DNA of 64,000 nucleotides from Homarus americanus (taxonomy: Eukaryota > Arthropoda > Malacostraca > Decapoda > Nephropidae), in assembly GCF_018991925.1 (NCBI RefSeq), contig NW_024736071.1, positions 14,569,569-14,633,568 of the forward strand, written 5' to 3'. The notes under the pieces are model-generated. The model was not told the DNA's origin. It did not search any database and saw nothing but the letters and a program-made list of their open reading frames with translations. Shown one piece after another: positions 10,989-24,211 of this stretch. Every line of letters starts with the position of its first letter. Positions within the stretch are counted from its first letter, which is position 1. The position numbers and the translations under genes were made by a program.

Positions 10989-11575
10989 ATAACTTATGTG
11001 TTAACGCATTGCCAATCTCACTTTTGTACTGTAATTGTGCTGAAATTCCTTGTTAAATGATCCTCTCCCCCTTGTCATTATATATTATATATGTACCACT
11101 TTTGTAATTTGTATATTTTCAGCTCACGGCTCCTGTAATTGTTAGTAAACCGTTAATCATTACCATTAATTATTATTATTACACACACACCTATACACAC
11201 ACACACACACACGTTTGTTATCTTGGGTAAGACCATTATTGCCACAGCAGATAGTCTCAGCAACCGTAGGGATCAATGTTAAGACGCGTTTATAATCAAG
11301 ACATTCTATCGCTCAATTTTTATGAGTTGTCTCATAGAGGATCGTGTTTTTTATAGGGACGTTTTTATAGGATACTAGATAAAGTGTCAGATTCTTTATA
11401 GGAGCAGAGACAAGGCTTGGAGTAGTCTTGGTCTACAGAGGACTCTCCCCTACCTTCGCCCATCACAAAGGATTCAAATGAGGGGATTTTTTTTATATTT
11501 TATGAAATGGTACCCACAAAAATACGGTATGTTCAAGGCGAGGGAACAACATCATCATTATCACCATCATCATCA
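10989..11575. other. LINE 3' tail region, (CA)n at 11180-11212, otherwise nothing seen
   Basis: AT-rich 3' tail of the RT relic to about 11180, then an impure CA array. The remainder is unrecognised. Confidence 0.5.
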
Positions 11576-11577
11576 TC

Positions 11578-11578
<1 letters not shown>

Positions 11579-11615
<37 letters not shown>

Positions 11616-11629
11616 TAAAAATTATTGTC

Positions 11630-11683
<54 letters not shown>
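11579..11683. repeat. (AAT)n facing (ATT)n, potential long hairpin
   Basis: (AAT)n at 11579-11611 and (ATT)n at 11632-11683 are reverse complements separated by about 20 bp. Confidence 0.9.
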
Positions 11684-11690
11684 TATTATA

Positions 11691-14129
11691 AGGAGTTGCA
11701 GTAGTAATATGATTCCTTTCCATAACAGTATTGCCAAAGTAATGATCATTAAACAAGAATAACAATGGATATAGTAATTAGTAGCAAGTAGCAGCATTTT
11801 CTTTTGTGATCAACCTTTCCATAATAATGTTGATGAAAACTGGAGTAAAGATAAACACAAAAACGTCTCTAACTCCCTCAACCTGTTAACATTTGATTCG
11901 TATTCCACAGAACTGTCTTTTATTCCTGAGTTTTTATCCTATTTTCTCATCTACGTGTTATGGAATTACTCTATTTCGGCCTCGGTCAATAGTAAGTTCA
12001 CCTATTATTTCTAAGTAAAATCGACAAAGCTGTTCTGGACAGGTTTCCTTCGGAGGTTGACAGACAAGGCACAGAGTCAAGCGATTACAATAATCCCTCC
12101 TGTCGGGGTAAAAGCCTTAAACAGCACACGTTGCCACTATCACCTGGGTCCATCATCCAACGACTCACGTCCGCATACTAACTCAGCCGCGTAGTGCGAG
12201 GAAATTATAGCTTCCTTATACGCAATGATCTTTCCTCAAGCTCTTAACCTCACGCAGAAAAGCTATTAAGTATTTACCTGTCCATTACCAAAAATAAGGT
12301 AAACAAATTACAGGATGAATGACAGCTTTATCAGGGCAATTTGCTAAAGTTTCTTTGTGGTCAATTTATTCAAAGTAATCTTCACACAGGAATGAAAATT
12401 GTAAGAAGAAAAATAACTTCATTACGTAAACAGGCAGGAAATTACGTTTTGCTCCTCTACTTCATATCATGATGTATCAATTTAGGCAGCGCAGTTTGTA
12501 TTACAAGAAATAAAGAACATTTGCAAATTACATCACAAGATGTAAAAACTTACCATGACATCTTCATCACATGTTACAATCTAGTTACGCCGGGGATACA
12601 TTGTGGTCAGTAAATCTCTGGAAGTCCGTGTAAGAGTGTCCACCATGCAGGAGAAACACATATCACACATAAGCAAATACCACTGCGTGTACCGTGGCCT
12701 ATAACTAAGATTCCTCTGAAGACAGCGTGAAATTCTAGCAGTCATGCGGTTATTAGGTGACATGTACACGATTGTCTTGCTGTCCTTCACGTATCAATTC
12801 TATCCACAAAATATTACATATGTTGCAATTTGTCAAGAAATTACATATTTTCATCTTTCCTTTACTCTTTTTTTATAATGATATTTATTAATCATCAGTT
12901 TGTTTGTTTCCATTACACGTTGCACATATTGAAGTTCATAATAATACAAATAACACTGTTTTAGTTTCATCGTAATCTTAAATACTCAAGTGGTATGCTA
13001 CAATCCACCACAATTCATAAAAATTATTCTGTATTTCTCCATACACTGAGATAAATGCCACCAAAGATCTCTCAGGTTATCTTCTTTTTCCACAATACTT
13101 CCCAATCATAAAATATTTCTCACCAACCATCTTTTTTTTTCACAATGCTTTACACTTACTGAATTATGTGACAGTGTTATAATATTTACACGACACTTTC
13201 TAAAACGTGAGGAGGAAAAATGAAGGTTGAAAAAGTTAGTGAAGGAATGTTTTTGGTGGTTTGACAAGTTACAAGGAGCGAAAAATGAAGGATAGAGAGA
13301 GAACACCAGCATACGACGTGGAAGGAGGAGGAGGAGGAGGGCGGATTGAGGAGGAGGAGGAAGAGGAGGACGGGAGGAAGAGGGGTACAGAGTATATGGG
13401 TGAGGGAAGTGTTAAAGAGGAGAGTACGATTTAGGCAGTAGTCTACAGTGTAATGAAAACTCAATATAATTCATCAAAAAATCTTACTTTTTCACTGTAG
13501 TATTGTTAACTTTTTTCCATAATGAAGGTTTAAAATCGAGTTGATTAATTGTAATCACCCAGGAATATTTATTGCAAGTTATGCAAGTTCAACATCTTAA
13601 AACTTTAAAAATTACCCATTTACATAAGTTATTATTTTACCGTATGTCTTATATTTTTCTCGTGGCCTTGAAACACGTAATGATTCTCAACTCATTTCAT
13701 TCACATTAAAACCTACTCGCCTGGGCCTTTCTTTCTTAATATTTTCTACTGGACAAAAGAAATAAAAACAAAATAAACAAAACTTTACAGACTGCAAGTG
13801 ACATGGGTGGGACCCAACAAACATGAGACACGATTGTCATTAACAAGAGAGCCATAATGGCCCTATCAATATGGTGTGTGAGTCATGAGGGTGGCGTGTT
13901 GGGGCGGGAGATGGGTGGGGGTGATAGTGGCCGTGTGCTTCCTGGTCCACGTCGGGTTCTGACCTGACGTGTTGATTCAATTACCTTTCTCCCCCTCCCC
14001 CCCTTCAGCACTTGTTATTATATGAAGTACTGTTATTATGTCTGCAATAGTAATGACAGCAATGATGACAACCGGTACCGCTCTTGCTTCTATGATAGTC
14101 TGTGTTATTGTTTTGTTTTTATTATTAGT
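11691..14129. other. No gene seen; (GGA)n at 13320-13372
   Basis: AT-rich, apparently unique sequence. An impure GGA/GGAAGA tract at 13320-13372 creates a Ser/Pro-type frame on the minus strand. The minus frame at 12581-12790 is unrecognised. Confidence 0.5.
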
Positions 14130-14310
14130 ACCATAGTCACCCAACTTGACTATTACTACTACTATTGCTACTTCTACGAATGATAATCACGTCTCCTTTT
14201 TTTACTACTGTTACTGCTACGACAACTCCTACTGCTACTACTACTACTACTATTATTACTACTACTACTACTATTACTGTTCCAGCTTCCACCTCTTCTA
14301 TTGCTACTAA
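14130..14310. repeat. Compound degenerate (ACT)n/(ATT)n trinucleotide tract
   Basis: Many ACT, GCT and ATT triplets in register on the plus strand, interrupted by point changes. Purest around 14236-14280. Confidence 0.75.
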
Positions 14311-14512
14311 GATTTAAATTTATTGCTACAAATAATACAAGTTCTTTCTCACTTTCTCAAAACTAGGTCAAGTCATTAGAATCAAATCCAACTGCACATA
14401 TGCTGCCTGACCTCTGCTTATATTGACTATAATGGCCCTCAAAAATCCCTATAATATCTAGGTTGTCGTTAATATATACAAAACAAGAATTATACCCGAC
14501 GATACTTACATA

Positions 14513-14682
14513 AGGGTGTATCAAAAGTCAGTTCACATAAGGGAGTGATGTTTGATTTTTTTTTTCTTTATTTTTTTGCACACCGCACCGTCATCAACCT
14601 CGGGACGCAGTGACATGTGTATTCACGTAATTGAAGGAAATAAAAAACTTTCCCCTATGAGAACGGACTTTTGATACACCCT
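14513..14682. mobile_element. Short terminal-inverted-repeat element (mariner-like MITE)
   Basis: AGGGTGTATCAAAAGTC at 14513-14529 is perfectly repeated in inverse orientation as GACTTTTGATACACCCT at 14666-14682. The match continues inward imperfectly (AGTTCACATAAGGG versus CGTTCTCATAGGGG). Total 170 bp with no coding capacity. A TIR beginning CAGGGTGT...AAAAGTC and a TA target are typical of Tc1/mariner-derived MITEs. TA flanks the left end, and GTATA follows the right end, compatible with loss of the first C on the left. Superfamily assignment is inference; the inverted repeat is directly visible. Confidence 0.8.
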
Positions 14683-14961
14683 GTATATGACGATATATAT
14701 GTACCCGACACTATATTTATACTACACACACATTATATCTTCCTCACAACACTTATACTTCACAACTCTTATACCTTACAACACTTATACCTCACAACCT
14801 CACAACTCTTATACCACGACACTTATATTTCGCCCTATTAATTTTGGGGAAAAGTGGGTTTCATTCTCGGGTTTTGGGTTACAGCGGTATAGTGAAATGT
14901 GGTGATGATGCTGCCATAAAAGTGTCAGTATTTTGTTTCTCTTATAATTTTAAATAAAAAT

Positions 14962-14965
<4 letters not shown>

Positions 14966-14992
<27 letters not shown>

Positions 14993-14993
14993 A
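14966..14993. repeat. (AAAT)n microsatellite
   Basis: About seven units. Confidence 0.9.
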
Positions 14994-15256
14994 TACACCT
15001 GTACAGCTTATTATTTTAGCTCAGGTGGAAAGGCCTAAGCCCAAGGGTTCTTCTATTTTGTAGTCGCTAGCAGGAATATTTATAATATATTCTTTTTTTA
15101 TTTGTCGTCTACGAGAAAATAAGTATAGCCTTATATAACCCGCAGGTCAGAAGCGAGCTTTAAGGGGATCTGCGCGGTAGATATATGTACTTTTGGATTT
15201 TCTCACATTTTAAGAAGACTGTTTTCTTAAAGAATTTTCCGGAGGAATGTGAGGAA

Positions 15257-15309
<53 letters not shown>

Positions 15310-15789
15310 CCATTACTTAATACCACGTCCCAAGAGAAGATTTATCCTTGTGTCCTGAAAATCCATCCCTTGGGAAAGCAATTTTCCTCCTCCACATCGT
15401 CGCCCTTCTAACCCTCCCACCTTATGCTTCCGTGACATCAGTGTTATCGCTATCTACCCATCCTCCGACACATTGTTCCCGACAAAGGTGCTGATCCGAC
15501 GATATTCCTCAGCTAATTATGAAAAAGTTGGCTCCAAAATCGACCTCAATCCTTCCTAATCTTTCAAAAGCATCTCTGTCCATCGCCTCTTACCGTAACT
15601 CTTGGAATTTTTCTATCTATAAAAGGGAGATACTTTCATTACATAGAATTTACCTCCACAGTCCTCACTTCTGGCATCTATATTGCTATGGAAACTGAAG
15701 ATATAAGCAACCCATCTGGCACCTTGAAAATAGAATATTAATTCCTGAAACACAATTCACTTTAATCACTCGAATATTACTATCTTGGT
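14994..15789. other. No gene seen; (TA)n at 15261-15308
   Basis: A TA microsatellite of about 48 bp lies inside otherwise unrecognised sequence. Confidence 0.55.
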
Positions 15790-16400
15790 CAAATAAAGCT
15801 CAGGAAGTTGTTGATAGTAACACTACAAGCAAATGAGGTAATCCTTAAACTATATCTCAGGTATGTGAGACCTCACTTGGTCTATGCTGCTCAGTTTTGG
15901 TCACCGTTCTATAGAAAGATTATCGATTCGCTAGAAAAAATCCAGAAGATAAGAACAATCCTAATTCAGGGCATTAAGAACCTTAAGTATAGAGACAGAT
16001 AAGAAAACTGAATTTTCATCCTCTTAAAAGACGTAGACTGAGGGACGATATGATCGTAATGTGTTACTGGAAGATGGAGTTAATAAAGGTGATTTAACTA
16101 ATGTACTTAAACTATCAAAATTAACTAATGTATTACTAGTAATTAAACTATCGAACCAGGAGCGAACAAGTACAATGGTTTTAAATTAGACAAATTTAGA
16201 TTAAAGCATGAAATAGATATACACTGGTTTGGAAATATAAATTTGATGAGTGGAGTAAATTACCAAACATCAACATTAACTCTAACTCTCTGGGAAGCTT
16301 CAGGTATAGATTGGACAGATTAAGAGTTATAAATGTTGGATGAGTTATAAACAGGGCTACCTAGTATGGGTTAATAAGCAGTTTCCTTCATCTTATGTTC
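15790..16400 (+). pseudogene. CR1-like LINE 3' fragment (RT C-terminal region), decayed
   Basis: From about 15790 the plus strand reads SNKAQEV, then VILKLYLRYVRPHLVYAAQF, WSPFYRKIIDSLEKIQ and IKNLKYRDR, the post-catalytic region conserved in CR1-type LINEs. After a stop it continues in broken frames (RRRLRDDMIV, LNKGDLTNVLKLS-like residues, a block duplicated near 16095-16150, then FRLKHEIDIHWF). The end shares the family tail CCTAGTATGGGTTAATAAGC...TTCATCTTATGTTC with the copies at 56.5 and 62.7 kb. The RT core is absent. Many stops and small indels: an old dead copy. Confidence 0.8.
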
Positions 16401-16839
16401 CTACAAGAATACAGTCTATATAAATATTCCTATATTATCTCATTTATAGCGAGGTGACGTGAAAACCACCGTTACCTTTAACCTGAGGGAAGGAAATAGG
16501 GTGTGTGGGGTAAGTCTGGCGAGAGACATAAAAAGGAAGGTAGAAGAGGTTTTAAACTTGGGTTGGTGGAGCTCGACCATTTGTCTGGATATTGGCGGTG
16601 GGTGAGGTTGCTGGTCACGTCGGCGGGATTCCTGACCAGGATGTTTCTTGATCATGGCACCTGGAGGTGGTCACAGCTGTGATTATTGGTGGTCCCCGTG
16701 CCTTGTCCTTGTTGCTCCTCGTCACTGCCAATTTTATCTGGCCCTTTCTTCCTTTTTAACACACACTCTTTCTCTATACGAGTATATATGTTACGCTAAA
16801 TGAGGATAATCGCAGATTTACGTTTTAAGCAAATATTAA
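16401..16839. other. No gene seen
   Basis: Unrecognised sequence between the LINE tail and a dispersed repeat. Confidence 0.45.
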
Positions 16840-17070
16840 TGATAGTAAAAATTGCTCTGTTTCATTTACGATGTTTTCCATCATATGATAACCAAATAAT
16901 ATTTAAAGTAGGTGAAGGTACGTTAGGTTTTGTATTAAGCTATTTATTTATATGTACAGCATTACGATTATCTATATGATCGCCTACAGCTAGTCAGAAG
17001 TTAAAAAAATACATAAACGTTATCGCTATTTGGCAATTATTCCTTATTTCCGGTCAACACCATATTAGTA
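16840..17070 (+). repeat. Dispersed repeat family X, copy 1
   Basis: Shares an ordered series of blocks with 35085-35317: AATTGCTCTGTTTCATTTA(C/A)GA, CCATCATATGATAA, a GTTAGGTTTTG block, TTAAGCTATTTATTT, CGCCTACAG/CGACCTACA, AG(T/C)CAGAAG, and a TTGGCAATTATTCC/TCGGCAACTATACC end. No coding capacity. In this copy the TTAGG motif is present only once; in the other it is expanded. Confidence 0.6.
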
Positions 17071-18089
17071 ACAAACATAAAACCGGGCAGCACAAAGAAC
17101 TACCATAGCACTGGTTAAATCACTTGAGGATGACAGAATCTTGTAAAACTCCATAAGCGTCTATTTCCTGCTTCTTGTAATTAACGCGGGTTATCCTTCC
17201 GAGGAGTTACTGATGGACAGGTTGGTATATATACGACCCTCGTATATATAGAGGGTGTTTATAAGGTTCATTTTGTTTTTATTCCCGTACTTTCATACGT
17301 AAATATAATGTACATAACCAATAAATTTCATATAAAAGACAAAATTTATTCCACTCATTACCAGCTTTCAACTAAACCAAATGTACATACAAAGTTATTA
17401 AAGTTCAAAAGCGCACACGGATTTAGCTATACCTTTAGTGATCATAGTCCAGAGTATTTATGTTGTATAGTATTAAGAACACCGGGTGTATTTGGGTCGC
17501 TCAACAAGTACGATGCATCACAGTCACTATAACGAAGTGGAATTAATATAATCACTCACTTTCATCATAACGAAGCTAATAAACTCTACGCTGTTACTAG
17601 GTCAGCCTTGAACCTGGTGCGAAAGCTGGATAAAGTTTAACAGAAAAAGTCACGATAATAAGCTCAATAACACGCGGAGTCTATAACGAACTATATAATG
17701 AGATATGTCTACAACGGATCAAAAAAAATGGGAAGTGATTACAACGAAAATAACCAATACTTTGTAACAAGGTTAATCCAACACATTATCTAGGGTGGGG
17801 GTAACTTTAACCTAACTCACTTTACTGGCGTTAGTTCATCAAATTATTGCAAGCAAGTTCATGCGACAGAAATTCTGTTGTGAGGTATTATTTAACTTCA
17901 GTTAACTCCACAGATCAGGAAAAAGCAGGTTATAACGAACTGTAAGTCCGACGGCAATATATGAGTAGAGAGTATAAACAGAAAGAGAGAGAATATGAAT
18001 TTATAGATATAAGACAGACAGACAGACAGACAGAGAGAGTTCGGGTTAAACTAGACTTTATCACGTTGTATAGATCTTGTATGACTCAA
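17071..18089. other. No gene seen
   Basis: AT-rich, with a small ACCCTC/GAGGGT hairpin at about 17235-17256. No element recognised. Confidence 0.5.
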
Positions 18090-18860
18090 CAATAGCGGCA
18101 GAGGACGGCTCAACACTGCACACACATTATTATGCAACCAACAGACCCCTCATGGCAAAAAAAAGCCATCATGAAATAAGAGGCATCGTGTACCAGCCAA
18201 ACTTTATTTCATAACAATAATGCAACTAAGCACTGAATTAACTTGATTGTATCATATAACAACGAGATCACAACGAGTCCAAATCACAGAAAAATGAAAG
18301 TTTGCCATTCAAAACAAGAACCGAATCATGAGACAATGTAACGGCAGCTTGTGAAAACCAAACTGCAACATGTAACAGCGATAAGATAGCATCATGCAGT
18401 GACGAGGCTACATCACATACCATACATCCTACATCAAGCAGCACTGAGACTATCATATATCAATCAAATTACAACGCTATCACTCAATAACGAGAATGTA
18501 TACTGCTACAAGACTGCAACAATGAGAGAATTTATCATGCAAATCAGAAAGGACATCGTGTGAAAACAGGTAAGATTCATGCAAAAATGAGACTGTATTG
18601 TGGGATAGAGTAGATGATAACACACCCACACCGAACAATAACACCACTGTCAACTAATAATTATATACGTACATCAAACAAGCACAGTTCCGCAGTAGAG
18701 AATAGCAGGATTGCATCAGGTAATAACAGGCCTGCATCATGCCACAACGAAAGAAAGTAAAGCTGCAATAGGAACACATCACCCTTCAACGAATGAAACC
18801 TATGCAACATCAGAACTGCATCATGCACGAACAATACAACATGAAGGTAAGAAAATATTC
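18090..18860. repeat. Possible very degenerate 20-25 bp tandem repeat
   Basis: Short motifs such as GCATCATGC, ACTGCAACA, CAACGAGA and GAATCATGAGAC recur throughout in a similar order (CATCATGCA ... CAATAACGAGACTG). This suggests an old satellite that has decayed; no exact period could be established by eye. Confidence 0.4.
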
Positions 18861-19260
18861 ACTCTCAAGAGACAGCGAAATCACACTAATCGTCGAAAAC
18901 GCATCAGCGGAACAACGCGGCTCTGTAAGAAGCAACGGAGCAACATCCCGTTACCCCCTCTGCACTAACGACACTAAGTCATGCAAAGGCAATATTGCTT
19001 CTGCAGGGGAAAAATAGAAGGGAGTACCGTGCATCATTTGAAGGGTACTGTGCAATAAGGAGAGAGTCAGTACCTGGCAGGACAATGGTTGCAGTGTTTG
19101 GAGCGACAATAACAACAGGGAGGAGGAGGAGGAGGAGGGGAGACACCAGGGCTATTAGGCAAGGGCTCAACAAAGGCTAAACCTTACGTCTCTCTTCTCC
19201 AACATCCTGCAAAGTGAAAACTTATTGGTTTGAAAGACATTACGCATGATGGTAAATACT

Positions 19261-19261
<1 letters not shown>
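18861..19261. other. No gene seen; short (GGA)n at 19121-19138
   Basis: Slightly GC-richer sequence. Several short overlapping frames, none recognised. Confidence 0.45.

Positions 19262-19329
<68 letters not shown>
19262..19329. repeat. (GT)n microsatellite
   Basis: About 34 pure units. Confidence 0.95.
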
Positions 19330-19331
<2 letters not shown>

Positions 19332-19949
19332 TTTTAATACCAATCAACCGTGTTGGATGCACGTGTGGATATTTCATAATCTGCTTTCCAATTCTGTTTT
19401 ATTTAATCTTGAAAATACTTCTCTATTATTCTGCTAAAAACCTAATTTGTAACGCATTTTATAACGCCCATAAATAAGGATTTTCACACTATAATGCATT
19501 TTGTAACTTGCTTGCAAAATCTTTGTATACGACGAAAAACAACGTACAATTTAGAATCGATTTTCGAAGTTTAGTAGAATTTAAACTTTCAACTCTTAAT
19601 ACTATTTTTACCCAACTGAATTTAGCCTGAAATATTTTGTGGGCGGTGTTTTTTTTGTTTTTTTTAGGCCTGACCAATAGTTGAAATGGCAAGGGAAACG
19701 GCCATATATTGTTATTGTGTGAAACAGATTTTCCGTGGGAGTAGAGATGTGTGTCCAGACATTCTCCTGCAAAGGAAAATAAACAGACTTCTTTTTATTT
19801 TCAGAGAAAAATAACGGGTAGTGGATGTTTCGTCAATCATATTATAGTGATATTGACAACACTAATATTACTGTATTGATACTACTATTCTTCTTCTTTC
19901 GTCTTATAATTATATCTTTATCAGGAAAATAATTTTCCCAAGTTCTTTT
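19330..19949. other. No gene seen
   Basis: AT-rich; nothing recognised. Confidence 0.5.
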
Positions 19950-20013
19950 ACACGCACGCACGCGCGCACGCACAAGCACACGCACAAGCGCGCGCACACA
20001 CACACACACACAC
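19950..20013. repeat. Compound CACG/CGCG/CA microsatellite
   Basis: Alternating purine-pyrimidine tract mixing CACGCA, CGCGCG and CACACA, a sequence type prone to Z-DNA. Confidence 0.85.
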
Positions 20014-21429
20014 ACTTCTCCATTCATCTGCTTGTTTGTTTGTCAATTTGTTTATCCACCTGATAAAAGTGTGAGTTACTTTACCCATACTTCAACACAA
20101 AAGTTTACGATGAATCTTTTAAGACTTAATATCAAAAATAAAAAAAATAACGATATATACAGAAAATAATATATATTTAGTGTTTTACAAAAACAAATAT
20201 CATATCATTTTGCTTTTGACTACAAGTAATAAGGAACCTTCGCCGCCCCTCCCTGGTAGACTTTTAAATTGGTCTACCCTTATGCCATGAGATTTAGCGA
20301 TACTAGTTCCAGAGTCTGAAACATCCTTGTGGACTTACCATTTTAAAAGTACAACTCATAAAACGTCTAGAGATATAATTAAACAAATAGTCTAATGAAA
20401 ACCAAAGAGAGAGAAGAGATTAATTAAGAATAACGAACGTGAAAATAAAATGGAGACTGGAAGTATATGTGTGTGAAAACAGATGTGGACAAAACAAGAC
20501 CAACACCCGGCATTCTGTCGCTGGTACACGGAAGAAACAAAATCTTTCATCTCTGTTCAATGACGCGTGTAAAAATAAAATGAAATATGAAGCAAAATGT
20601 GATTAGGACTCACATGGACATTGCCAGAACAAGACAAAAGACAAACGCTTCTACTTGTGAAAATGACAGTAATTTATACAGATTAACAAAGAGATAAAAA
20701 TTAATTAATACCAGAAGTGTTTACAAAATAAATATAATGCAAAAACAAGTCTTTTATTTTATTTTAAGAGAAGAAAAACTCCTATATTTCCGAAAGAACA
20801 AAGAACGTGAATCTAATTAATTAGATTTAAAAAACTAACCAAAAATTAACAACAGTGGAAAATAAACAATTCAAGCTTAGGAGACAATACAGCTTGAAAC
20901 CTGGAGGAGGGTGAGTTTTATTGTACATCTCCTAACAACACAAATATGAAGACAAATTTTATTTAGAACAAAAACTTACCATGACAAACCCCACAAGCAC
21001 ACAATACAACTACTTCCTCTTTCAGTATGGCAGTGAAGAGAATTTTTACGTCCTCTTGAGAATGACAAACATTAAACAAAAAAAGATAAAAAGAACAAAT
21101 AATGAACGATGACAAACGTAAACAACCGAAGATAAAGACATGACAGAGCTGTTCCTTTGAATGTGGAGAAAGATGAAAGAAAATTTTTATGTCTCCAAGA
21201 GCATATGCAAACCAGTGGCTTGACTAGAAGCCTTTGTGACAGGCTTCTGGGAGGTAGGATTTAAGAGACTCACAAGAATATCACTTAAGTAGATTCTGAA
21301 GGACCGACACGCAGGTGAATCTTCTTCAAAAAAATCCTGGGAAAACGCTGTAGTGGTAGTCATGAGAAGATCTGAAAATATTGACGTTATCCCAAGAGGA
21401 CAAGTTACAGAGCGAGGTGGGAGTGTACT
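20014..21429. other. No gene seen
   Basis: AT-rich, A-rich on the plus strand. No recognised element until the RTE fragment. Confidence 0.5.
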
Positions 21430-22312
21430 TATGGCATCAAAATGGAATTACGAATTGAAAAGGAACTAAAGAAGCTATATTTGGTTTAAGAATTTTCAGT
21501 GAAAGGGCTTTAAGGGTCCAAAGGAATTTGTATATCTGCTTTGTTTATTTTGAAAAGCTTTTGATAAGGTAAAACACAATAAACTTAGAGGTCTTGGAGA
21601 AAATGATAATATTTGAATTCAACACATATTAATATATATATATATATTTACTGACAACAAGAGGTTGCAATGTTGGTAAATAATGAATTTACTAAATGGT
21701 ACAGTTAGACAGGGTGTAAGACATGGCTGTGTATTTCGGAAGTATTATTAGTTGTGATGATAGATGTGCGAAAGTTATCATAACAAAAATAGGTCAAGCA
21801 AAAACAACATATAATAATCTAAAAGGCCCAATAGAAAGGGACATTAACTTCAATTTGAGAAAAGGGCTGTACAGTACATACAGTATGGCAACCACTGTTG
21901 TACAGGTCAGAAGCGTGGACATTGTCAGCAGACACCAGAAAGAAGATGGAAGCCCTTGAAATGTGGTTTTATAGGCGAATGTAAAGAAAAAGTTACACTG
22001 ACAGAAAAACATATGAAGAATTACTAAGGTTAGGAAAAACTTCAAGAGAAATACATGATGTGTACAGAAAAAGACGAATGAGATACTTTGGTCATATAAA
22101 TAAAGATGAGAGAATAACTACAGAAATATTAATGGGCAAAGTTTAGGGTAGGATGGCCATGTGAAGGCAGAGACTCGGATGGATGAATTAAATTAAAAAC
22201 TGGGTTCCGGAGGGATACAAAACCTTAAAGGATTGGTTAAAACAGCCCGAGAACGTTTAGAGTGGAGAACTGTGGTCGTCAACCCTCAGATAAGAGGACA
22301 GTACTCTGATTG
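21430..22312 (+). pseudogene. RTE-like LINE fragment with internal deletion
   Basis: Begins inside RT with GTKEAIFGLRIFSERAL-like residues, then LYICFVYFEKLFDKVKHNKL. This is motif A (FVDFEKAFDKV type) with the catalytic Asp replaced by Tyr. After a short TA tract it reads the motif B area (VRQGVRHGCV) and then jumps straight to FGSIISCDDRCAK, so the motif C (YADD) segment is deleted. The C-terminal region follows with frameshifts: RDINFNLRKGLYS, MWFYRRM, SYTDRKTYEELLRL, RRMRYFGHINKDE. It closely parallels 46960-48060 nucleotide by nucleotide, so both belong to one family. Dead copy. It ends by a (TG)n array at 22319. Confidence 0.85.
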
Positions 22313-22318
22313 ATTGAT

Positions 22319-22351
<33 letters not shown>
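22319..22351. repeat. (TG)n microsatellite
   Basis: About 16 units separating the RTE fragment from SINE family A. Confidence 0.95.
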
Positions 22352-22353
<2 letters not shown>

Positions 22354-22665
22354 TGAAATGGCTTCCAAGTGAATCCGGGTGCGATCCCTGGGTAAGTTTC
22401 TCTACTCCATTTGCCTCTGTCTACCCAGCAGTAATTGGGGACCTAGAAGTTAATTGATTTGCGGATTGTGTTCCGGGGTAATGGTTAGGGAGGGACGTTG
22501 GCGAGTTGTCCGGTCTTCTCGGACTATTCCTTGACACTGGGTCATGCAACTCGTTAACATAGGCTGTGGTTGTTGTGTTGGCAACAGCTTCTATACCTTA
22601 AAGAAATTCACGTCAAGGTGGCCCTAGGGTTGGCCATCCTCGAACACAAGGGGCAACCATTAGGT
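22352..22665 (+). mobile_element. SINE family A, copy 1 (tRNA-like head)
   Basis: A box-B-like GGGTGCGATCCCTGG lies at 22377-22391, consistent with a tRNA-derived pol III promoter; the box A side is replaced by the preceding (TG)n array. The body (CTCTGTCTACCCAGCAGTAA, GGCGAGTTGTCCGGTCTTC, GACACTGGGTCATGCAACTC, AAGGTGGCCCTAGGG) is found again in reverse orientation at 30599-30848, nearly end to end. No coding capacity. It would depend on a partner LINE for movement. Confidence 0.75.

Positions 22666-23449
<784 letters not shown>

Positions 23450-23520
<71 letters not shown>
23450..23520. repeat. (CA)n microsatellite
   Basis: About 35 units. Confidence 0.95.
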
Positions 23521-23523
<3 letters not shown>

Positions 23524-24157
23524 CTGGGAGAACAAATTTAGTGGAAACGCAACTAAATATTTGTCCAGCGTTATACTAAATTAGACTTTCGGCCGGACAG
23601 CAACGAGGAAAAACATGCAAAGGCGAGAGGTCAAGACTTAGGAGCAAAAATCTTCTTATCCTCTCTGTATGTGTAAGATAATGACAGCAAACAAATGTGA
23701 GTCAAGTAAATGCAAATTTCTTAAACACGGACGAGTGACACATTTTTCGAAACGTCACTTATATATAACGGCGGCGAGGTAAAGTAAACACAAAATAAAC
23801 GAGATGAAAAAAAGGGTTCAAACCCGAGATAAATTATTCATGTGTGTGTGTTCGTGCCACCATGTGTTAGTATGTTAGTATAGTGTTTGTGTGTTTGTAT
23901 ATAGTTATGCATATTACTGTGTGCGAGTCTGAAGGGGGGGGGGGTTGCATTTGTTGCTCTCAGGCATGTGTGTGTGTGTGTGTGTGTGTGTGTTAATTTA
24001 TGTATATTTATCTATTTAGTAGTCAGTATTTTCCATGAACACAAAGTCTTTCATGAAATTTACCAAATCACCAAGATAACTCACATCCTTCTTCCTTTCC
24101 ATTTCTGGGTCTTACAGTCACACCAAAAAATTTAATTCTTCCTAAATTTATCTTCAG
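23521..24157. other. No gene seen; G11 tract at 23934-23944 and (TG)n at 23967-23992
   Basis: Several TG-rich patches; nothing else recognised. Confidence 0.5.
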
Positions 24158-24211
24158 ATCTAAGACTCAGACTCAGACTCAGACTCAGACCCAGACTCAG
24201 ACTCAGACTCT
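24158..24211. repeat. (AGACTC)n hexanucleotide repeat
   Basis: About eight units with a single T-to-C variant. Confidence 0.9.
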
